Shown here piece by piece: positions 50,089-52,645 of a DNA stretch of 52,645 nt. The stretch spans positions 1 through 52,645 of the forward strand of contig JAKEET010000071.1 of NCBI GenBank assembly GCA_022616435.1. Direction: 5' to 3'. This DNA comes from Gemmataceae bacterium. GTDB lineage: Bacteria > Planctomycetota > Planctomycetia > Gemmatales > Gemmataceae. A program made the position numbers and the translations under genes. Each line of letters starts with the position of its first letter. The stretch's first letter is position 1. The notes under the pieces are model-generated. The model made no database searches. It was given only the letters and a program-made list of their open reading frames with translations, and was not told the origin of the DNA.

Positions 50089-51504
50089 ATGAGCGATACC
50101 AAAGCACTCCTGGAAAAAATCGCCGCCCTGCGGCTGCGGATCGATCAGTCGCACCACCTGGCGACCGCCGCCGGCGCGACCGCCGCCGACCCGGCCGGCG
50201 CGGCCGCGCTCGAAGACAAAGTGCGCAGCGGCGGCTGGCATAGTGCGCTGCTCGACGGCGTGCTCCGCGGCGCCGAACCGGCCGAGAAACCGGCGCTGCC
50301 GGTCCGGCTCAGCCAGCGCGGCGCCCGCCTGGTGCGCCAGGCCCGCGATTTGCTGGCACAGCTCAAGGCGCTCGCCGACGATCCGATCCTGCCGGCCGAC
50401 GCCGCCGATCCGCTGGCCGAGTTGCACCGCTCCACCGCCGGCATGATCGACGCCGTCTTGCGGACCGTGCAGACGTTTCCACCGTCCACGAGCGCCCAGT
50501 CGCGGATGTCCGAGGGGCTGGAAGCGATCCTCGAGGTCGTGGACGATCGCCTGTCGATCGTCAAGGCCGCCATGCGGCAACGAAGCACCGAGACCGGCCG
50601 CATCGAACGGCTGGCGGACGCGCTGCGCCGCATCGCCGCCGGGCAGGCGGTCAACGTCGCGTCGCTGGAGCAACTCGCCGGCGAAGTGCGCGAGGAAGCC
50701 CGGCAAGGCCTGCCGCTGCGTTTTCACGCGCTGCCCACCGACGACCCGGCCCACGCCGCCGCCGCCCACGGGCTCACCGTCGCCGGGGTGCTCGCCCGGC
50801 TGATCGACGGCGACGCCGACTGGCAAGGGCGCGATCTGGAAGGACTGGTCGCGGCCCTGGTCCACGATGCCGGCATGGTCCGGCTGCCGGCCGAGTTGAT
50901 CGCCCAGACCGGCCCGTTGACCGAGGAGCAACGCCGGCTGGTCGAGCGGCATCCGCTGGCCGGGGCCCAAGCCCTGGTCAAGCTCTGGCCCGGCGGCGGC
51001 TGGGCCATCGATGCCGCCGCCGATCATCACGAGCGCCTCGACGGCACCGGCTATCCCAAGGGCAAGCGCGACTTGCACCTGGCCGACGAGGTGAAGCTCC
51101 TGACCGTCTGCGACGTGTACGCCGCGCTGGCGTCGGCCCGGCCGTGGCGCGGGCCGCACGAACCGCGCACCGCCCTGACCGACACGCTCCTGCTCGCCGA
51201 CCGCGGCGCCCTCGACAGGAAACAAGCCGAGCGGCTGCTGCGGCTGGCGTTCTACCCGCCTGGTTCGGTCGTCGAGCTGGACGACGGCTGCGTGGCCCTG
51301 GTGCTGGCCCCGCAGGTTGGCGAGCGCGCCCTGACGCAACCGGCCCGGCCGGTCGTGACCGTGGTCCGCGAAGCCTTCGGCCAGGCGGCGGCCACGCCGC
51401 GCTACCTCGACCTGGCCCAGCAAACCGAACGCACCATCGTTCGCAGCCTGGCGCCGGCCGAGCGCCGCCAGGTCCTGGGCCGGCTCTATCCGGAGCTGGT
51501 CTGA
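50089..51504 (+). CDS. HD-GYP domain protein
   Basis: The 471-residue cytoplasmic protein has a helical N-terminal half without a recognised domain and a C-terminal HD-GYP domain. Visible motifs are AAAHGLTVAGVLARLI, H259-D260 in LVHDAGMVRLP, ERHPLAGAQAL, H313-H314 and the signature D318-GTGYP-323 in HHERLDGTGYPKG. HD-GYP enzymes are metal-dependent cyclic di-GMP phosphodiesterases. ATG at 50089 is used; the frame is open to 49975. Its stop overlaps the next start by one base (TGATG). Confidence 0.88.
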   Translation: MSDTKALLEKIAALRLRIDQSHHLATAAGATAADPAGAAALEDKVRSGGWHSALLDGVLRGAEPAEKPALPVRLSQRGARLVRQARDLLAQLKALADDPILPADAADPLAELHRSTAGMIDAVLRTVQTFPPSTSAQSRMSEGLEAILEVVDDRLSIVKAAMRQRSTETGRIERLADALRRIAAGQAVNVASLEQLAGEVREEARQGLPLRFHALPTDDPAHAAAAHGLTVAGVLARLIDGDADWQGRDLEGLVAALVHDAGMVRLPAELIAQTGPLTEEQRRLVERHPLAGAQALVKLWPGGGWAIDAAADHHERLDGTGYPKGKRDLHLADEVKLLTVCDVYAALASARPWRGPHEPRTALTDTLLLADRGALDRKQAERLLRLAFYPPGSVVELDDGCVALVLAPQVGERALTQPARPVVTVVREAFGQAAATPRYLDLAQQTERTIVRSLAPAERRQVLGRLYPELV

Positions 51505-52277
51505 TGCGGCTCGCGGCCCCAAGTTACTGGACGGCCACGCGCCATCCGTGGGCGGGCGCCGTCTTCGTGCTGCCCCTCCTGGTCTTCTACGAAGCCGGCT
51601 TGTACATCCTCGGACCGGCCCCCGCCGAGGACATGCGCAACGGCGCCGACGCCTGGCTGCGCGGCATCCTCCAGCAGATCGGCATCTCGCCCTTGTACGG
51701 CGCCCCCGTGCTGCTCCTGGGCGTGCTCTTGACCTGGAGCCTGTGGCGCCGCGCCGATCGGCCGCGCGACTACCTCGGCGTCTGGATCGGCATGGTCGTC
51801 GAGAGCGTCATCGGCGCGCTCGGCTTGCTGTGCCTGAGCCAGCTCCTGTTCCCGCTCTTGCAACTGGTGGGCAACCTCCTGGAAACGCCCACCGTTCGCC
51901 TGGTCCACCTGGCGACCGGCTCGGCGCCCGCGCCGTCGCTGGCGTGGGATCAGGCGGTCGGCTACGTCGGCGCCGGCATCTACGAGGAGACGCTGTTCCG
52001 GCTCCTGTTCTTTTCCGGCATCCTGGCCCTGCTGCTCCTGATAGACCTGCCGCGCTGGCTGGCGCTGACGATCGCAGCGCTGGTGTCGTCCCTGGCCTTC
52101 GCCGGCGCCCACAACCTGGGCCCCCACGGCGAACCCTTTCAAATGGTGATCTTCCTGTTCCGCACCTGCGCGGGCCTGTACTTCACCTGGGTGTACCACG
52201 TCCGCGGCTTCGGCATCGCCGTGGGGGCGCACGCCAGTTACGACGTGATGGTGGGGCTGTTGCTGCGGAACGCGTGA
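51504..52277 (+). CDS. CPBP family intramembrane metalloprotease-like protein
   Basis: The 257-residue membrane protein has about seven hydrophobic segments and the CPBP (CAAX protease/bacteriocin-processing) motifs: E161-E162-xxx-R166 in YEETLFRLLFF, H203 in FAGAHN and H243 in GAHASYD. All three match the predicted glutamate/histidine active site within the membrane. Start ATG 51504 overlaps the HD-GYP stop, so translation is coupled. The substrate is unknown. Confidence 0.9.
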   Translation: MRLAAPSYWTATRHPWAGAVFVLPLLVFYEAGLYILGPAPAEDMRNGADAWLRGILQQIGISPLYGAPVLLLGVLLTWSLWRRADRPRDYLGVWIGMVVESVIGALGLLCLSQLLFPLLQLVGNLLETPTVRLVHLATGSAPAPSLAWDQAVGYVGAGIYEETLFRLLFFSGILALLLLIDLPRWLALTIAALVSSLAFAGAHNLGPHGEPFQMVIFLFRTCAGLYFTWVYHVRGFGIAVGAHASYDVMVGLLLRNA

Positions 52278-52318
52278 TCGGACCCGTTTTCCTGCACCTT
52301 GATCTGCCCCTCCCGGGC

Positions 52319-52404
52319 GAAAAAATGGGGACTGGCGCCGGCCATCCCCCTCGAAAAAATCCTGCGATGCTGGAGACGAGGCCGGTGCCTGTCCCCATTT
52401 TTTC
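52319..52404. mobile_element. MITE-like foldback element, about 86 bases
   Basis: GAAAAAATGGGGACTGGC begins the left arm (52319-52342) and GCCTGTCCCCATTTTTTC ends the right arm (52381-52404); they are inverted repeats with two mismatches. The interior repeats CGAAAAAAT. From general knowledge such elements are common between genes in planctomycete genomes. It lies just after the CPBP gene. Confidence 0.7.
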
Positions 52405-52645
52405 ACCGACCGCCTGAACGCGGGCGAGAATGCCAATCTGCCAACTGGCCAGCGAATGTGTCACGGATGTCCGGCGTCTTGAGCGTTATCTCGTTCTCGG
52501 CCATGGACTTGCTTCGCATTTGCCGGTCGAATGAGCGTTCGAGAAAACGCCGATCCTGGGATGATCAACATCGACCGATGTGCGCGACGATCGTCACAAG
52601 TCGTTTGATTGACTTGAGCTGCATCGACGCGCTCGCGCCGGGCAG
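52405..52645. other. Window end without a supported gene
   Basis: A short minus-strand frame (QMRSKSMAENEITLKTPDIR near 52440-52530) might be the end of a gene beginning beyond the window, but stops interrupt it near 52565. Nothing firm is called. Confidence 0.35.

Noticed and set aside
52440..52560. Possible end of a minus-strand gene at the window edge
   Set aside because: The frame is interrupted by a stop near 52565 and has no recognisable motif.

Overview
The window is about 52.6 kb of high-GC DNA that looks planctomycetal, probably Gemmatales or Pirellulales. This rests on gene families rather than any taxonomic search. It carries three large secreted cytochrome-like DUF1549/DUF1553 proteins, a Tat-exported DUF1501 protein, a DUF1080 protein, PQQ-like and Hsp70-like proteins with unusual domain structure, a serpin lipoprotein and many long signal-peptide proteins. 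Ribosome binding sites are often weak. Palindromic interspersed repeats sit between and even inside genes. No rRNA, tRNA or CRISPR array was seen.

Layout. 1-830: a decayed SNF2-type helicase fragment and repeats. 829-5322 (minus): chrA-like chromate transporter and treY. 5456-12459 (plus): serpin lipoprotein, a DUF1549/DUF1553 protein, a Uma2 nuclease-like gene, DUF1501 and a thioredoxin-like lipoprotein. 12885-22592 (minus): ECF sigma factor, a giant anti-sigma/DUF4349 repeat protein, an ABC ATPase and permease, an MqsA-like antitoxin with a frameshifted partner, and a Tat-signal TIM-barrel protein. 22694-30067: a small membrane protein, a second DUF1549/DUF1553 protein (minus), a tiny signal-peptide ORF, a sigma-54 activator, miaA and an FHA protein. 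30188-33580 (minus): CBS protein, PrpB-like lyase, a DUF4381-like membrane protein and DUF58, the last three joined by 4-base overlaps. 33757-41532: a third DUF1549/DUF1553 protein (plus), then minus-strand DUF1080, PfkB kinase, Hsp70-like chaperone and PQQ-propeller genes. 41697-46881 (plus): a two-domain alpha/beta hydrolase and two trypsin-fold PDZ proteins. 46953-52277: a DUF5678-like protein, a GNAT pair, a sigma-54 response regulator, an HD-GYP protein and a CPBP protease.

Most striking gene. The product of 45121-46881 has a trypsin/HtrA fold in which the catalytic His and Ser positions are Asn and Cys. A PDZ domain is inserted inside the protease fold. The C-terminal part matches the secreted AroQ chorismate mutase pattern with exact spacing of the active-site residues (R443, K454, D463, R466, E467, Q503). 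It lies 13 bases behind an apparently active trypsin-PDZ protease (44085-45107). I know of no described system with this architecture.

Other notable points. The anti-sigma protein carries about five tandem 104-residue repeats that resemble the end of its own DUF4349 domain. Short tandem repeats with a 15-base period add pentapeptide repeats in frame to at least five genes. Foldback repeats of several families are present, including a matched pair of about 100-base elements (6841-6940 and 30082-30183) in opposite orientation.
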